From contig NC_056554.1 in assembly GCF_910596095.1 (NCBI RefSeq), positions 8,042,001-8,106,000 on the forward strand: a stretch of 64,000 nucleotides of DNA, written 5' to 3'. Position 1 is the stretch's first letter. Each line of letters starts with the position of its first letter. The notes under the pieces are model-generated. The model had not been told where the DNA came from, made no database searches, and saw only the letters and a list, made by a program, of their open reading frames with translations. The position numbers and the translations under genes are program-made. Positions 12,745-32,983 of this stretch are shown here, in pieces. The stretch comes from Thunnus maccoyii (lineage: Eukaryota; Chordata; Actinopteri; Scombriformes; Scombridae).

Positions 12745-13021
12745 GTATATATAAGACAAAGAGAGTTTCTGTCTGTAGGGTCTGGGTGGGTTTGTTATAT
12801 ATGATACTGTATATATGTTCCTTCAATGCATGTGAAGAAAGAGATGTATCTCAAGGACCAGCAGGCCTCTGTATCAACTCTCAGAGCCTCGTCGCGCCCC
12901 CTACTGACACATGAAATAAATAGTTCTTCTACTGAAGGCCAAGAGACAGATTCCCCCAAGACAAAAGACTGTAGGCGGGGTTTAGAGACGGGGCCATCTG
13001 TGTGATGGGGAGGGCTGCTCT

Positions 13022-13022
13022 A

Positions 13023-13061
<39 letters not shown>

Positions 13062-13076
13062 CAGACAGAGAGAGAG
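13022..13076. repeat. (TG)n(GA)n compound microsatellite
   Basis: Twelve TG units run into GAGA and GACA units. Confidence 0.95.
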
Positions 13077-13984
13077 AACCCCCTACACAAGGCCTTTATT
13101 TGCATTATGAAAAAGTGGCATTATGTAGGTGGCCATCTCATATCCCACCAAGCCACGAACTCACAGTCGTAGTCAGTGATGTATTGAGTCTGTATTTGTT
13201 CTGTTGACGTTGGCTTTACTTTCTCATTGTTGTCTCGCTGCTCTATGTAAAATAATTATAATGAGGAGAAGAATTACAGAATCAACCATTGCCCCTTTTC
13301 CTTTCCTTGTTTTTTTTGTTTGTTTGTTCTACCTTATTATATTATTTTAAGTGGTAACCTTTCAATTTGCCACAAACTTACACATTTGAAGCAGGTGACA
13401 AAATACATAAATTACTATTAAGCATCATTACTACACCAAAAAAGGAAATATGTCATGTTTTATACATTATATTAGCTATGCATCAGATATACTGTGTATT
13501 CATTTTGTCAAAAAGTGATTCACAGACAAATACAGGTGCAGTATGTTATCCTATATAGTGATGTTACTTATATTTGGGGTCAATTAAACCCCTGAAAGGT
13601 CAAACTCCTCATTAAATTTCTTATGAAACTGTTATATGAAACTTATTTGGGATTTGGAATAGGAAGTGCTATGTAAACATGTACTGTCAGCACCAGTCAC
13701 AGATACAGAGCATATAAAAATCCATTAAATTTAACCATGTTCTACAGCTGGCGTCTCTAAGACCCCAAATATATAACAATAACCTGAAACATGTCACTTC
13801 AAAGTCAGGTTTAGAAGCAATTCTGTTAAGATTAGATAAGTATCAAGAAGTCATGAAGTATAAAGCCAGTAAAACAATATTGAGGATGTCTTTTGAGCTG
13901 TTACACACGGCACTGGGACTCCACAAACAGAACATTTGGCTCATGAGAGAGGAAAATCTAAGTGGGTCTAAAATCTCAGCACAA

Positions 13985-14281
13985 ATTAGAGGTCAGACAT
14001 TTAGTTGATTAACTAATCAGTAAATTATTCTGCAACCATTTTGATTATTGATTAATGGTTTCAGTCATTTTTAAAGCAAACATTTGCTTCTTCCAGCTTC
14101 CTAAATGTGAAGATCTGGTGCTTTTCTTTGTAATATATGAGAGTTATTTGAATATCTTTGGGTTTTTGGGTCAAACAAAACAAACAATTTGAATACGTCA
14201 GCTTGGGTTCTGAGACATTATGATGGATGTTTTTTGCACTATTTTCTGACATCTTGAGAAAATAATAATTGCACCTCTAGA
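13985..14281 (-). mobile_element. MITE-like repeat, copy D (inverted)
   Basis: Diverged member of the 4411 family on the minus strand. It has ATTTTGATTATTGATTAATGG, CTTCCTAAATGTGAAGATCTG and CTATTTTCTGACATCTTGAG, ending at TTGCACCTCTAG. About 300 bp long, with both ends eroded. Confidence 0.75.
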
Positions 14282-16514
14282 GTAGAAGATGTACTGACCA
14301 GCAACATACCAAAGAAATATCACAATATTTCTGTAATGTTCCTATAAAGGGTTAAGTCTGTATTTCTGTACTCAATAGTGAGTTCCAGCTATAGTGACCT
14401 TGTCATACTTATCCTTTTGTCTCTCTGGGAACCACTCTGTGCTCCTATAATATTCCTATAGTGTACCTCTGATAAAGTATTCCTCTACATTTTTGTGTGT
14501 TGCACCTTATAAAAGAATATGCAGCTGTATGTTCTGTGCTGCAGGGTAAGTGAAGATACTGCAGCGTGTCCTTGTTTTACGCTTCACCAGCCAATTACTG
14601 TGCCTTTTTTTTTTTTTTTGCTAGAACAGGCATCAGGAGTAAAGGAATGCTCAAATGGAGGCAAAGGCAGTAAAAGTTCAAATAAAAACCTATATGTTCA
14701 ATTACCATACTCATATTTTATCCTGTCTGGAGTCTTAATTCTAGGTTTGAAAGATATAAAAGGCTGCAACATCATTTGAGTGATTTTATACCTCATGACG
14801 CCACCTAGTGGTGACCGTTACAAACTGCTTCTTAAATCATTGTGGATATACCAGGAGCTGGTTTCAACCTCTGGGGTTCTTTAAAGATCATTTTAGTACC
14901 AATGAGCCAGAGATGGGTCCCTCTTTGACCATAGAATCCACATCTGAGAGATCTGAGTAACCTGTTTCACATATTATGTTTATATCTCACTAAAATTTTA
15001 GGATGGGAACTGAATGGAGACTTGAAATATGCAGAAGTGGATCCCCGGGAACTCTTCATGTAACTACTACTGTAAATCCCCAAACCCCACTTCCCAAACT
15101 GTTAAGGATATATTTGTAAAGTTAAATATAATCAGGGCTCTAGCCAGTATTTAAGAAATACTGGAGTCCAAGCATCCCCTCAAACCTCAGATATTTTGAA
15201 GATACCTAATAATTCTGTATGTTTTTCTACTACTTTGGATAAATTTTCATGCAGAATTCATTCTTTTTGGGTGTTAAATTCTTTCCTCATTTGAAAACTT
15301 GTCCCACAGTTTCACTATGAGATGGTCCGTCAAAGATAAATGATGTTAATTGTCAAATTGTTCTATTTATTCATGCGTTTCTGTAATTAACAGGACACAC
15401 AGTCTAAAAAGTGTTGGTATATTCCATTCAAAAGTCCACTTTGAATTATATTATATACATATGTAATGTCTGTAGCTACAGCCCTAAATATTATCCACTG
15501 CAAATAACTGATAAACAACAAAATTAACAAAGCCTTAACTGTAACTGTACAATATGATTCAAATGGTGACAAAATCTGTTACCGTTACTCAAAATGGTTT
15601 TAACCTCTTTGCCTCAAAATCTGCCTAATACGGTGATAAAAGGAAAATCCACTCTAAAATAGAATTAACGTCATTTTTGTAATATGCAGCTCATTTTTAT
15701 CGTTATGTGAGCTTCATATCGTTATCTCTCTTTGCTAAATGACAGAGAGTTTAGCACTAATGATGTAATCTAGAGACGGAGACAAACCCTGGAGCTGCTC
15801 CATCGACGATGAATAATGGAATAACTACTAGGACGCTTGATAGAGCGCATGGTGATTTTACCCACATACAGCTACATCGCCTGTTGTCTGTTCAGTTCAA
15901 GTTAAATTGGGTGTGAAGGCCTTTCTTTCACTGCAGACATTTTGACATGTCACAGTAGGAAAAGCACAGGTGTAAATAATGAAGTTAGTGATGGCAGAAT
16001 TCCATTTAGCTGCTTCGGTTTCAGGTTGTATCGAGCTCCTGGTTGAGCTGGATCACACTGTCACACTGTCATGGCTACTTGAATTCAATGAAGCCATCAT
16101 TAATGTTGTTAGTAACACCTGTGATTTTCCTCCTATGACAAGTCAAAATGTCTGCTGTGAGAACGGCCGGTTATCTCAAATATTTTTTTAACAGAGTCTG
16201 TCTCTAAAATAAAACAAACAATTGGTCAGAATATCTCCTTTTGTTCTGCTGTAGTTCAGATGTGGATCTTCCTCACTGTGTCCATATTTAATAGTTTGCT
16301 CAAACCCTCTGCAGGAGAGTAGTAAGAACATAAATCGGTACTTGCAGACAGATATTCACATACTGCCTATACACATCATAGCAAACATACATGTCAATTG
16401 TAAATGCAAGAAATTCAGACAAATACAGAAATTAATAAACAATAAAAAACAAATAATTAAACAAATCTATATGTTACCTGACCCTGTAACAACTCCCATC
16501 CCCCCAGTTTTACA

Positions 16515-17161
16515 CAGTGGTGGAAAGTAACTAAGTACATTTACTCAAATACTGTACTGAAGTACAATTTTGAGGTAATTGCACTTTACTTGAGTATTTC
16601 CATTTCTTGCTACTTTATACTTCCATTCCACTACATTTCAGAGGGAAATATTGAACTTTCTGCTCCACAATATTTATTTAACAGTTTTAGTTACTTTGCA
16701 GATGAAGATTTGACACAATGGATAATATAACAAGCTTTTAAAATGCAACTCAGAACGTTTTTTCTTCTTTCTTCTCCCATTAATCATCTTACGAACCCTC
16801 AGATTTATGTGGTGACCCTTTGTAGGGGCCTGACCCCTAGGTTGGGAACCACTAGACCAAACTAGCTAACTGTATATAAAGTAGTTGAAACTAGCTCCAC
16901 CTCCAGCAGCTACAACAGTAACATGCTGCTTAAACACTGATGCTTCAGTATTAATAATCTAATGATGTCATATATAATAATATATCAGTCAGAGGAACAA
17001 AACCAATACTTTTACTTCAATACTTTAACTACATCAAGCTGATAATACTCATGTAGTTTTACTTAAGTAGGATTTTATATGCAGGACTTGTAATTGAGTA
17101 TTTTTACATTGCTGTATTACTTTTACTTAAGTAAAGGGTCTGAATATTTCTCCCACCACTG
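16515..17161. mobile_element. complete non-autonomous hAT-like DNA transposon
   Basis: A 647-bp element bounded by CAGTGGTGGAAAGTAACTAA at the left and the inverse TTTCTCCCACCACTG at the right. It is flanked by an 8-bp target duplication, GTTTTACA (16507-16514) and GTTTTCCA (17162-17169), with one mismatch. The 8-bp duplication and CAGTGG terminus fit hAT. An internal piece near 16790-16860 with GGTTGGGAACCACT resembles another teleost repeat also seen at 27424 and 44478. No transposase is present. Confidence 0.85.
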
Positions 17162-17169
17162 GTTTTCCA

Positions 17170-17648
17170 TGTTTACATGTTTCATTTTTCATGTTCTTAA
17201 CAGGTGACCTGTCATAAGATTTACAACGAGCAGCACATCTGAAAGAAATTATATTTAAATAAATGAGATTATGGTGAAATGTGATTAAAATCAGACTGCC
17301 GGTGGAATATAATTTAAGTTTCTGTGCTCCAAGATGCTCATTGAGCTTGTTGTAATCTAATTATTTTAATTGCATCACATATAACATCTCACTCCCGGCT
17401 CCCTGCACCGCTGATGGTTACAATAATATGTTATTTTATATGTCTTTATGATGGCTTCATAATATCATTTGGAATGTGAATGACTGCAGAGGTCAAAGGT
17501 GAAGTGTGGTGCGTTTCTTGACCCAGTCCAGCCCTCTGTCGTCACTTTCCAAACAAGGAAACCACATTCGCGCTAAAGTAGTGTTGCCTTCACTTGCTGT
17601 CGGAAATATTTACAACAGATAGGCAACACGATGGCGCTCTCCACATGT
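17170..17648. other. unique spacer before tRNA-Leu
   Basis: AT-rich sequence with no recognised gene or repeat. The last 150 bp shows higher GC. Confidence 0.5.
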
Positions 17649-17730
17649 GGTAGCGTGGCCGAGCGGTCTAAGGCGCTGGATTAAGGCTCCAGTCTCTTCG
17701 GGGGCGTGGGTTCGAATCCCACCGCTGCCA
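17649..17730 (+). tRNA. tRNA-Leu (anticodon AAG)
   Basis: An 82-nt tRNA for the CUU codon. The acceptor stem GGTAGCG pairs with CGCTGCC and the discriminator is A. The A box reads TGGCCGAGCGG and the B box GGTTCGAATCC. The anticodon stem CTGGA/TCCAG encloses the loop TTAAGGC, with AAG at 17683-17685. A long variable arm (GTCTCTTCGGGGGC) marks it as class II. A T4 run at 17737-17740 supplies the pol III terminator. There is no intron. It looks intact and functional, not part of a SINE. Confidence 0.97.
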
Positions 17731-18134
17731 GGAACCTTTTCTGTAAGCACCAGGTCTTAAACTCTCTTCAACTTCCTAATCAAAGGACGTGGTTTGATAT
17801 GTTATGCAGTTCGGATCAATGTAAGAAACATGGCCCTGATGCAGGGGCAGACATGAACGACCTCACAGGCTACACACTGGTACTTAGATAATTCAATATA
17901 CCGTGTATATTGCTTCTTAAGATGAATTCATTTTTAAAGTGGTGTCTACAATTAATGGTAAAAATTTGTGCCACAAATTTTTAGTAATATTTACTGTGAG
18001 AAATAACTCAAGTAAAAGGTTGCTCCTTTCTGTTTTCTGTTATCAGTTTTAAGAAATGTGCCTCTTTGTTTATGAAAAAGTGCCAGTTAGATGATTAAAA
18101 AAACATTTTCTTCTTTGTTAAGAATATGATTATT

Positions 18135-18483
18135 GTTAGTTGAATGGTTTTGCATTACTATGTTTATTTTGTGTGTCTCTACTTTCCTTTTTGTTGGTAT
18201 TGATGTGCTTTTTACTTTGACTTATTATCACATTTTTATCCTCACATATGATTCACTTTTGTTATCTGTGTCTATGTTGTTTGTAAAGTGCAACTGAACT
18301 AAACTCAGCTAAATTTTAATACATGAACAGAGCTGTTGGTTGAATTATCCATCAACAGTCGAGTTTGTGGCTGTTTGTGACAATTTGGGAAAAAGTCAAA
18401 TACAACACAAAAACCAGAGCTTTCACTCATTTTAGTGCATTCTCTGAGCAACATTTAGGACACAACTTAAAAATGATAAATAT
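18135..18483. repeat. local duplication, left part of first unit (A1)
   Basis: About 345 bp matching 19263-19613. Shared runs include GTTTGTAAAGT, CAACTGAACTAAACT, ATCCATCAACAGTCGA and TCTGAGCAACATTTAGGA. Its continuation (B1, from 19100) has been displaced by the insertion at 18484-19099. Confidence 0.85.
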
Positions 18484-18726
18484 TGGAGTCATCTTTATCG
18501 GTCAAGTATGTTTACACATACAAGGAATTTGACTCCAGTTTAGTGGCTCTCAGTGTACTTACACAGAATAACAACACACGATCTTCAGATAAACACACAA
18601 GGAATGACAATATACAAGTGAAACCATTTCTGTAAACATGACAAACAGCGCAAAGAAGTGAATCAATCAAATTTTATTTGTACAGCATCTTTCATACAGG
18701 TTAGTACAGTTCAAAGTGCTTCACAG

Positions 18727-18779
<53 letters not shown>

Positions 18780-19099
18780 TACTACTATAATAATAGCACT
18801 AATAATACAAGAGTAAAATAAAAACTAGATTTAAAAAATAGATAAAATAGATTAAAAAGACAAAACAAAGGCAAAAAATCATTAAGAGGACTAAAAATAT
18901 AATATTAATAATAATAAAATAAGAGATTAAATAAAATACAAATTTTACAACATGGATACAATAAAATGTCTATCAATCATTCTTGATCAAAAGCCAGACT
19001 GAAGAGGAAGGTTTAAAGAGAAGAGTGCTGAGATAAATATTCAATGATTACATGTGATTAGATATGTTACTTTATATACATATAGTAGGTAAAAGTAGG
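18484..19099. mobile_element. retroelement-like insertion with 7-bp target duplication
   Basis: 616 bp inserted in copy 1 of the local duplication, flanked by TAAATAT at 18477-18483 and 19100-19106. It starts TGGAGTCATCTTTATCGGTC and carries CAAGGAATTTGACTCC, then ATCAATCAAATTTTATTTGT and CAGTTCAAAGTGCTTCACAG. These words are common in teleost non-LTR tails. It also contains a (TA)n run at 18729-18775. The second, unbroken duplicate copy shows the empty site. No coding capacity was seen. Confidence 0.75.
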
Positions 19100-19755
19100 T
19101 AAATATAGTACTCCTTTGCACTTTACCCAGGCTATGTACTTAAAAGTACTTTAAAATGGAACAAAAAGGTTAACCCCTGAATCAATTTGATTTTTTACAT
19201 TTTAATTTTAATTTTTTACAACAAGTTTAAGAGCAGTCGCTTTGTGTTTACTTTTCTCCAACGTTAGTTGCTAAAAATTGTGCTGCATTACTATGTCTAT
19301 TTTGTGTGTCTCTTATTTTCCTTTTTTTGGTACTGGTGTTGTTGTTTTTTTTTAAATATTGCCAATACATGTTCTTACTACATGTCATTCACTTTTATTA
19401 TCTGTGTTTATGTTGTTTGTAAAGTACAACTGAACTAAACTTAATTTTACTACACGAGCTGCTTCCTAAAATATCCATCAACAGTCGAATTTGTGCCTGT
19501 TTTGTTTGTGACAAAAAAAATCAAATACAACACAAAAATCAGAGCTTTTACCCACTTAAATGTTTTCTCTGAGCAACATTTAGGAAACACAACTTTGTTA
19601 AAAATGATAAATATCGTACTCCTTTGCACTTTAACTAGGCCGTGTACTTAAAAGTACAATAAAATGTAACAAAAAGGGTTAACCCTTGAAAAAATATGAT
19701 CTTTTTTCTTTACAAAAAGTTTAAGAGCAGTCGCTTTGTGTTGACGGTACTTTTC
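19100..19755. repeat. local duplication, B1 plus second unit (A2-B2)
   Basis: B1 (19100-19255) matches B2 (19614-19755): GTACTCCTTTGCACTTTA, GTGTACTTAAAAGTAC-type and TTTAAGAGCAGTCGCTTTGTG. A2 (19263-19613) matches A1. The whole is a tandem duplication of roughly 500 bp whose downstream copy ends at the naa40 promoter. The first copy therefore carries an extra version of the promoter-proximal sequence. Confidence 0.8.
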
Positions 19756-20148
19756 TTTTCCGTTTGGGGCTGAGTGGAGTCTGAGAAGTCGGAGCTCTGG
19801 AGGAGCACGTGAAGGCCTCATGGTTGGACGCGACGGAGAGAAGAGGAAAAGAAAAGAGCAAAGACGGGACCTGAAATAAATTCAGCCTCGCAGTCTTGGC
19901 GCCAATCCGACTAAAAGAGGAATAAAGCAGCTAAATATTTCCACAGACGTTTTAATCAGATGTGCGTCTAACTGCGGCTCCCCTCTCTCTCTCTACAGCC
20001 GTGGCTCGGTGCTGTAGTTAGCCAGCTAGCCGCGTTAGCACACCATCTATCTATCATTGTCATATTAATCTGGCCGCCTTCTCTCTGTCTGCAGTCACGA
20101 TAATACTGATAACTCAGCAGCAGTGATCGATAACACACGGCCGCAAAA
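19756..20148 (+). promoter_or_regulatory. naa40: naa40 promoter and 5' UTR region
   Basis: GC/CpG-richer than its surroundings, with an E-box CACGTG at 19807-19812, and directly upstream of the ATG at 20149. The transcription start is not defined by a TATA box. The 5' UTR is in the same exon as the six-base first coding segment. Confidence 0.55.
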
Positions 20149-27815
<7,667 letters not shown>

Positions 27816-28915
27816 TCGACCGCAGCGACCTCCGCCGATTGGTTAAAAGCCAGCAACTTTCATGGCTGTGTGTGAAAGCTTGAGCTGCCTGCTACTTGGC
27901 GGGCGTTTTGAGTTTGAATGGCCGTCTCTGTGGCCGTTAAAAATGAACCAATGGTGGAAATGCGCCATACCTGGTTACAGATATTAATGTTGCATTATGG
28001 ATTGAGATTTATGTGTCTTTTGTGTGTTCCTGCTACAAAAGCAGTATGCAGTGTGAGCTTTCACACATAGCTCCTGTTTTTTTTTTTTGTTTTTTTAAAT
28101 TTTTTTTCCTACTTCTTGGTTCAATGTCCAAGCTATCTTTTCCCCCATTCTCTCATCCCAATTAATGACTATTAGTGGTTCCCAGTAAAGAACAAGCTAA
28201 ACATTGCCGACATTCTCTACCACTGCAATGAACCTCATCCCATCCTGCTCTCATCTCCTGATGTGCTATACTGTATTGAATCATTCTGCAGTGCTTAACA
28301 TGGGTTGCTGGCCCGGGGCTGTTTTTATAGAAACTCAGTGTCTCCAGTCAGGATCTCTCAAGGCTGAGACAGAATTTATCTGAGGTAGTAAATTCTTCTA
28401 AATTGATAAATCATGCCCTAACTCAAATCACCATGGATACTAAGCAGATAAGAAAGGGTTTATAGAGTTAGCCAGTTTCTGTAATACAGCTCCTGATCAC
28501 ACTCCTGAGACTACAAGCTTGTTTCACTGAACCAGGCTCCAAGATCAGGCTGATAGACTCAGTTATGTGTCCCTTAAAAAAAAAAACAGTGGGAGAGCCC
28601 CTGCTGCACCATAACATTATCTGTTATAATGCAAGTTATATGCACATGCGGCTTGTAGGTTATTTTTGTAATGAAAGCACTGCAGCTAGCAGCAACTGCA
28701 CTGTTTTGAACCACGTTGGCTCGTGATACTACTGTTACATGATTACAGTACACTATAAGCACTACCAATCTTCTATTATATTCTGTTATATTCAGGTGAT
28801 GTCTAACTGTAGACCTCTCCCTGCTTTTATTTTATTTCTTTTACTTACGAGACAAGATGTCAGAGATTGCCTTTTTTCTTGATTATGCATTCTCTTTTCT
28901 CCCAGTGGAATTAGT

Positions 28916-28946
<31 letters not shown>

Positions 28947-31505
28947 TGTCTCATCATCTGTTGCTGTAAAATCTGCATCCAAATAATTCCAGTACGACCC
29001 CGTCGCTCATTCAGCTGCTTTAGCCTCCACCCGTGTTTCCTTATCAGAGGTACAACTGAAAACAGTTTTCTGCTTCTTTTCAAAAAACGCATCAAAACGC
29101 TTCATTTGCTCATTTTTTTCCACTCTTTGTCTCCATCTTTTCCTCGTTTCCGTGCTTACAAACACAAATGGGAGATTCGCTTGCTTCAGTTCTGTAACAA
29201 AAAAAAACCAAAACAAAACAAAAAGCATCCTCCTTTCCTTTCTCCTGTTCTTCGTGTCTCAGTTCTCCCTCCATGTCCTAAAGACACTGAATGATGACAG
29301 CAGACCCGTTTATGTTTCTCTCACCCTCAGTCACCTTTGTAAAGTTGCATCACTCCCGCTTTGTTCTCTTCGTTTCCAAGAGGTACTGATGAAAAACCAG
29401 TCGATGTTGACGCTACTTTCAACTGTATTTAAAAACTACTAAAACCATCCTCCATCCCTCTTCTATATTTTGTTAGCATGAGCAAATCATATTGATTTCA
29501 CAGGGATGAGGACTGGTAGAAGTCACCACTTCATTATGTACAGTGGCCGTCATTAATCTGGAAGATGATGAAAGCTATTAACTTGGAGGCAGGAACATGG
29601 ATGGATTAATGGTGGAAGTTATTGCAGAGTACTGGAGGTGTTTTTTTTTTAATGGATGTTGCTCTTTTTTTTTCTTTTCTCCTCAGTAATCACCTGTTTT
29701 CCCAGCCCACCGTCATTAGTTTGCATGGCAAGACTCAAAAAAAATTAAATTAACCTCATAGTCTAAATGAAGATCACACAACAGCGATGTTGCTTCTGAA
29801 GCTGCACTGCTGCACTGTTTGAACGCGTGTCTAAAATCCTCATGCGTGTCTGACGGCGTGACTTTAATATTTCCCACAGTTGAACATCAGTGTGTGGTTC
29901 AGATGTTTGTGAAAGGAGGAGTCGTGTGAAGTTTGAAGCCAACGTTTCTTCAAAGCATCTCGGCACAAAGTCATTACTGTCAGATTTGAGTAATGGTGAA
30001 AAAAATGACTGCCAAGATGCTTTTAGGTCCCGCTGAGGATTTTAGATACCACATTACTAGTTAATCTAGGCTGCTGTAACCACTTGGGTCTTGTTGAATC
30101 CATATCTGTTTACAAAACCTTCAGGGTATCTTTAGAGTGCTAGTAGACTGGGTTAGACTTAGAAACCACCATAAAACCCTTAATTCCAGGACTTTAGTCA
30201 GTTTCTTCAGATTTCACGTGTGGGCTGGAGGGGTGAAAAGATATCCCTTGACACTACTGTGGATGGGTTTTTTTTTTTAAAACAGGTTATATAAAGGCTT
30301 GACTCGAGATTTCAAATAGATAGACGCCTGGTTAAAGTATGTGAAACAGGGGAGATTGAAATGTGAAGTTGACGGACACTTTGTTTATTATGCGATTTCC
30401 TACACAGGAACAAAGATGTATTAGCAACAAAACAAAACAAAAAAAAAAGCCCTCTTGGATGATCTTGGGGTGAAAGTTTCTGGTTGTTTCCAGTTTCTGA
30501 GTAAATACAAAAAAAAAAAGAGAAATGGTCCAACTATTCAGCACCAGAAGAAGACATACTGCATTGTGTTTCATGCTTGGTTGAACAATGATCATGAACA
30601 AGAACAATTAAATAACATATTGCTCGTTTTTAGTTCTAGACTACCTTCTGATAAGTACAGTAATTCATTTTTTACTGCATAGGTTACAATAAAAAGAGGA
30701 TGTTGTACATAGTGGTAGTTTATCAACTGACTGACAGTCTCTCTCTCTCAGGTTAATCAAACGTAATCAAACCTCATCTGTTTTACTTAACAGCCATGTT
30801 GTCAGTTCTGTTTGCTGGATCAGATTGTTCCACTGTGTGACCTAGAGTCGGTTTTTGTTCGTGTGTCATTTTAATGAAAGAAACTCTGATTTGATAAACC
30901 TTTAAAAGAATTCTTTTAACATAAACAGGATGCTACTTTTCAGGAGGTGCTTCTAGCTTTTCTGATAAATTGCTGTAAAAGGAAAAAGCCTCTGAAAGGC
31001 TCCTGAACTCCTGTAAATTTTGCATGAAAGTGAAACTTGACACAAAGTGTGAACTGACTCTAGATCAGTGCTCAGTGGTCACATTCGATCCAGACAGGTG
31101 GGCTGTCTTTAAAGGAGGCTCATTGAAGTGAAAATGCTTTTGTGAAAATATCTTAAGTTGGAAAATGAGCCTAAACTTAACCAATTTATTTTAAGTCAGT
31201 GAGTTCTTATATTTTAGAAAATGGTTACATACCCGCACCAATCACAGATCCTTCTCTTGGTCTTTTCTCTATGTATATATATAAGCTGTTGTGGATCCAT
31301 CTTCATTTTCATTTCTAGGCCTTTTACAGGTAAAAACACTTTTTTAAACATGATGTGAAATTAAAAAAAAAACAAAAAACTCCATGTTTGAGAGTGAGTG
31401 TTAGAGTCCTGTCCATAAACGACAATGAAAGGGAAAACTAAGTCATTCTGCCTTGTCAGTGTTTTATTTGTATGTTACAAATAAAGGAAAGTTGTTTGAC
31501 TTTTC
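27816..31505 (+). other. naa40: naa40 3' UTR (probable extent)
   Basis: No gene is supported between the naa40 stop and the next promoter. An AATAAA at 31480-31485, followed by GT/T-rich sequence, is a good polyadenylation signal and would give a 3' UTR of about 3.7 kb. It contains many homopolymer A and T runs (for example 28920-28939). Earlier cleavage is possible. Confidence 0.5.
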
Positions 31506-32448
31506 AAGAGCTGCCCCTTGTTTTTTATTATTTATTTGATCTTTCATTTACTTATCAAGGAAATAATAATACATGTTATTTATAGAAGGCTTTTCAAGGT
31601 ACTCAAAGACGCTTTAATCAGAAGATAAAAGACAAAATCTATATGTAAAATACACTGAAAGAGAAATGAAGAGAAAAATATGGAAGCCAGTTTCTGCCTA
31701 GAAAGAAGTAACAGATAAAAAGTTAGAAATGATAATAAAGTAGTAATGTAAGTCCAAATTATGATATTAAGTCAATAGTTTGACTTATTAAGTAAAAAGT
31801 ATGTTATTGTACGTCAAAATTATGAGTTAGGAAAGAGATAGTGATAGTTTTGACTTACTATCTTATAAATCTGATTTATCATGAGTGAATGAATGATTTT
31901 TTTATTCAGGTGTCCTACCATCTCATGGCTCATCCCTCATGGGATTGTAAGACACCTTTTATCAAGCATCCATGTTTATAAGACAACAGCTTCCAGCTGT
32001 GCTGCTGGTCACAAATTAATCAAAAGGAGTCACATCAAATCCACAACACCAACAGAAAAAAACCCAAACAAACAAAAAACAAACCCAAAATATAACAAAG
32101 AAAAATAGTAATAACAATGAGCAACATCCAAAATAATCATCCATCTCTTACAGATACAAGGTTTTCTTCCTGAACACCCATGCATCAATAAGTTGCCAAT
32201 TTAAAAGTCTCTTCTTCAACAACCATTTCAGTCTTGTGAGAAGTGTTAAACTTTTCATCTATTTATTCTTTTTTTGGTGGAAATTGATGTATGTCTTCAT
32301 ATGTTATACTGAAGGGCACCATTAACATCTTCCCATTTATTTTTCTACCGGAAAAAGGCATTATTATAATCAAATATGTGTTGCATCCATGCGGAACTAT
32401 TTGTGTGCTTGCATGTTTTGAGGGGTCTCCTTAGTGTGTTGCGCTAAA
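31506..32448. other. naa40-b3gat3 intergenic spacer
   Basis: AT-rich, with no gene supported. At 31570-31620 the words TTTATAGAAGGCTTTTCAAGG and CTCAAAGACGCTTTA resemble a teleost non-LTR tail. Confidence 0.5.
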
Positions 32449-32622
32449 ACCGGAAGTTGTTGGTGCATTGCTGCAAAGAAAAAAAAATGCCCAAGCTAAG
32501 CTGAATGAATGGATGTTTTGATGCACTGAGGTGTCTTTTTCTCACATTAATCCAAGATGACATAAAGGTTTAAGCTCATAACTGTCTGTAGCGCTTCTGT
32601 CTTCCGCCATTTCCCGCCTTTG
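32449..32622 (+). promoter_or_regulatory. b3gat3: b3gat3 promoter and leader exon
   Basis: ACCGGAAGT (32449-32457) is a consensus ETS site. Further down, CCGCCATTT (32606-32613, YY1-like) overlaps TTTCCCGCC (E2F-like). The sequence TTCCCGCCTTTG then meets GTGAGT at 32623, a strong donor, so 32622 is the probable end of a non-coding first exon joining the acceptor at 32968-32969. The transcription start is not determined. Confidence 0.55.
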
Positions 32623-32983
32623 GTGAGTGTTTCAATATGAAAGTTATTTACTGTTAAATCATAGCTTAGCTGACACTGACTTACCCTCCAGTTACATGTA
32701 TTTTCATATTAGCCGACCTTCTCAGCGATAGCGCACACTAACCCATCTTTAGCTTCTACGTTTCTGCTTTTAGCCTCGAAGAAATTAGCATAATTTTCCT
32801 GAATGGCAAAGTTATTCAGCTAAACGTTGAGATACTGAAATTTGGCACATTTTAACACATTTAAACAGTTTTAGGTGTTTAGGTTAGCATGTCCGAGACA
32901 CAAATAAACAATTAAAGTAAAATAAGTCAAAAATGCTTTGTATCTAGTAACATTTAGTCACCCTTTCAGCTGGTCTGGGTACC

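Larger units (their letters stand above)
10131..16514. other. gene-free interval with repeats
   Basis: No coding exon with family resemblance and paired splice sites was found on either strand. Contents are a short CT-rich stretch at 12280-12500, CA and TG arrays at 12676-12741 and 13022-13076, a MITE copy at 13985-14281, and otherwise A/T-rich unique sequence. Regulatory elements cannot be judged from one genome. Confidence 0.6.
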
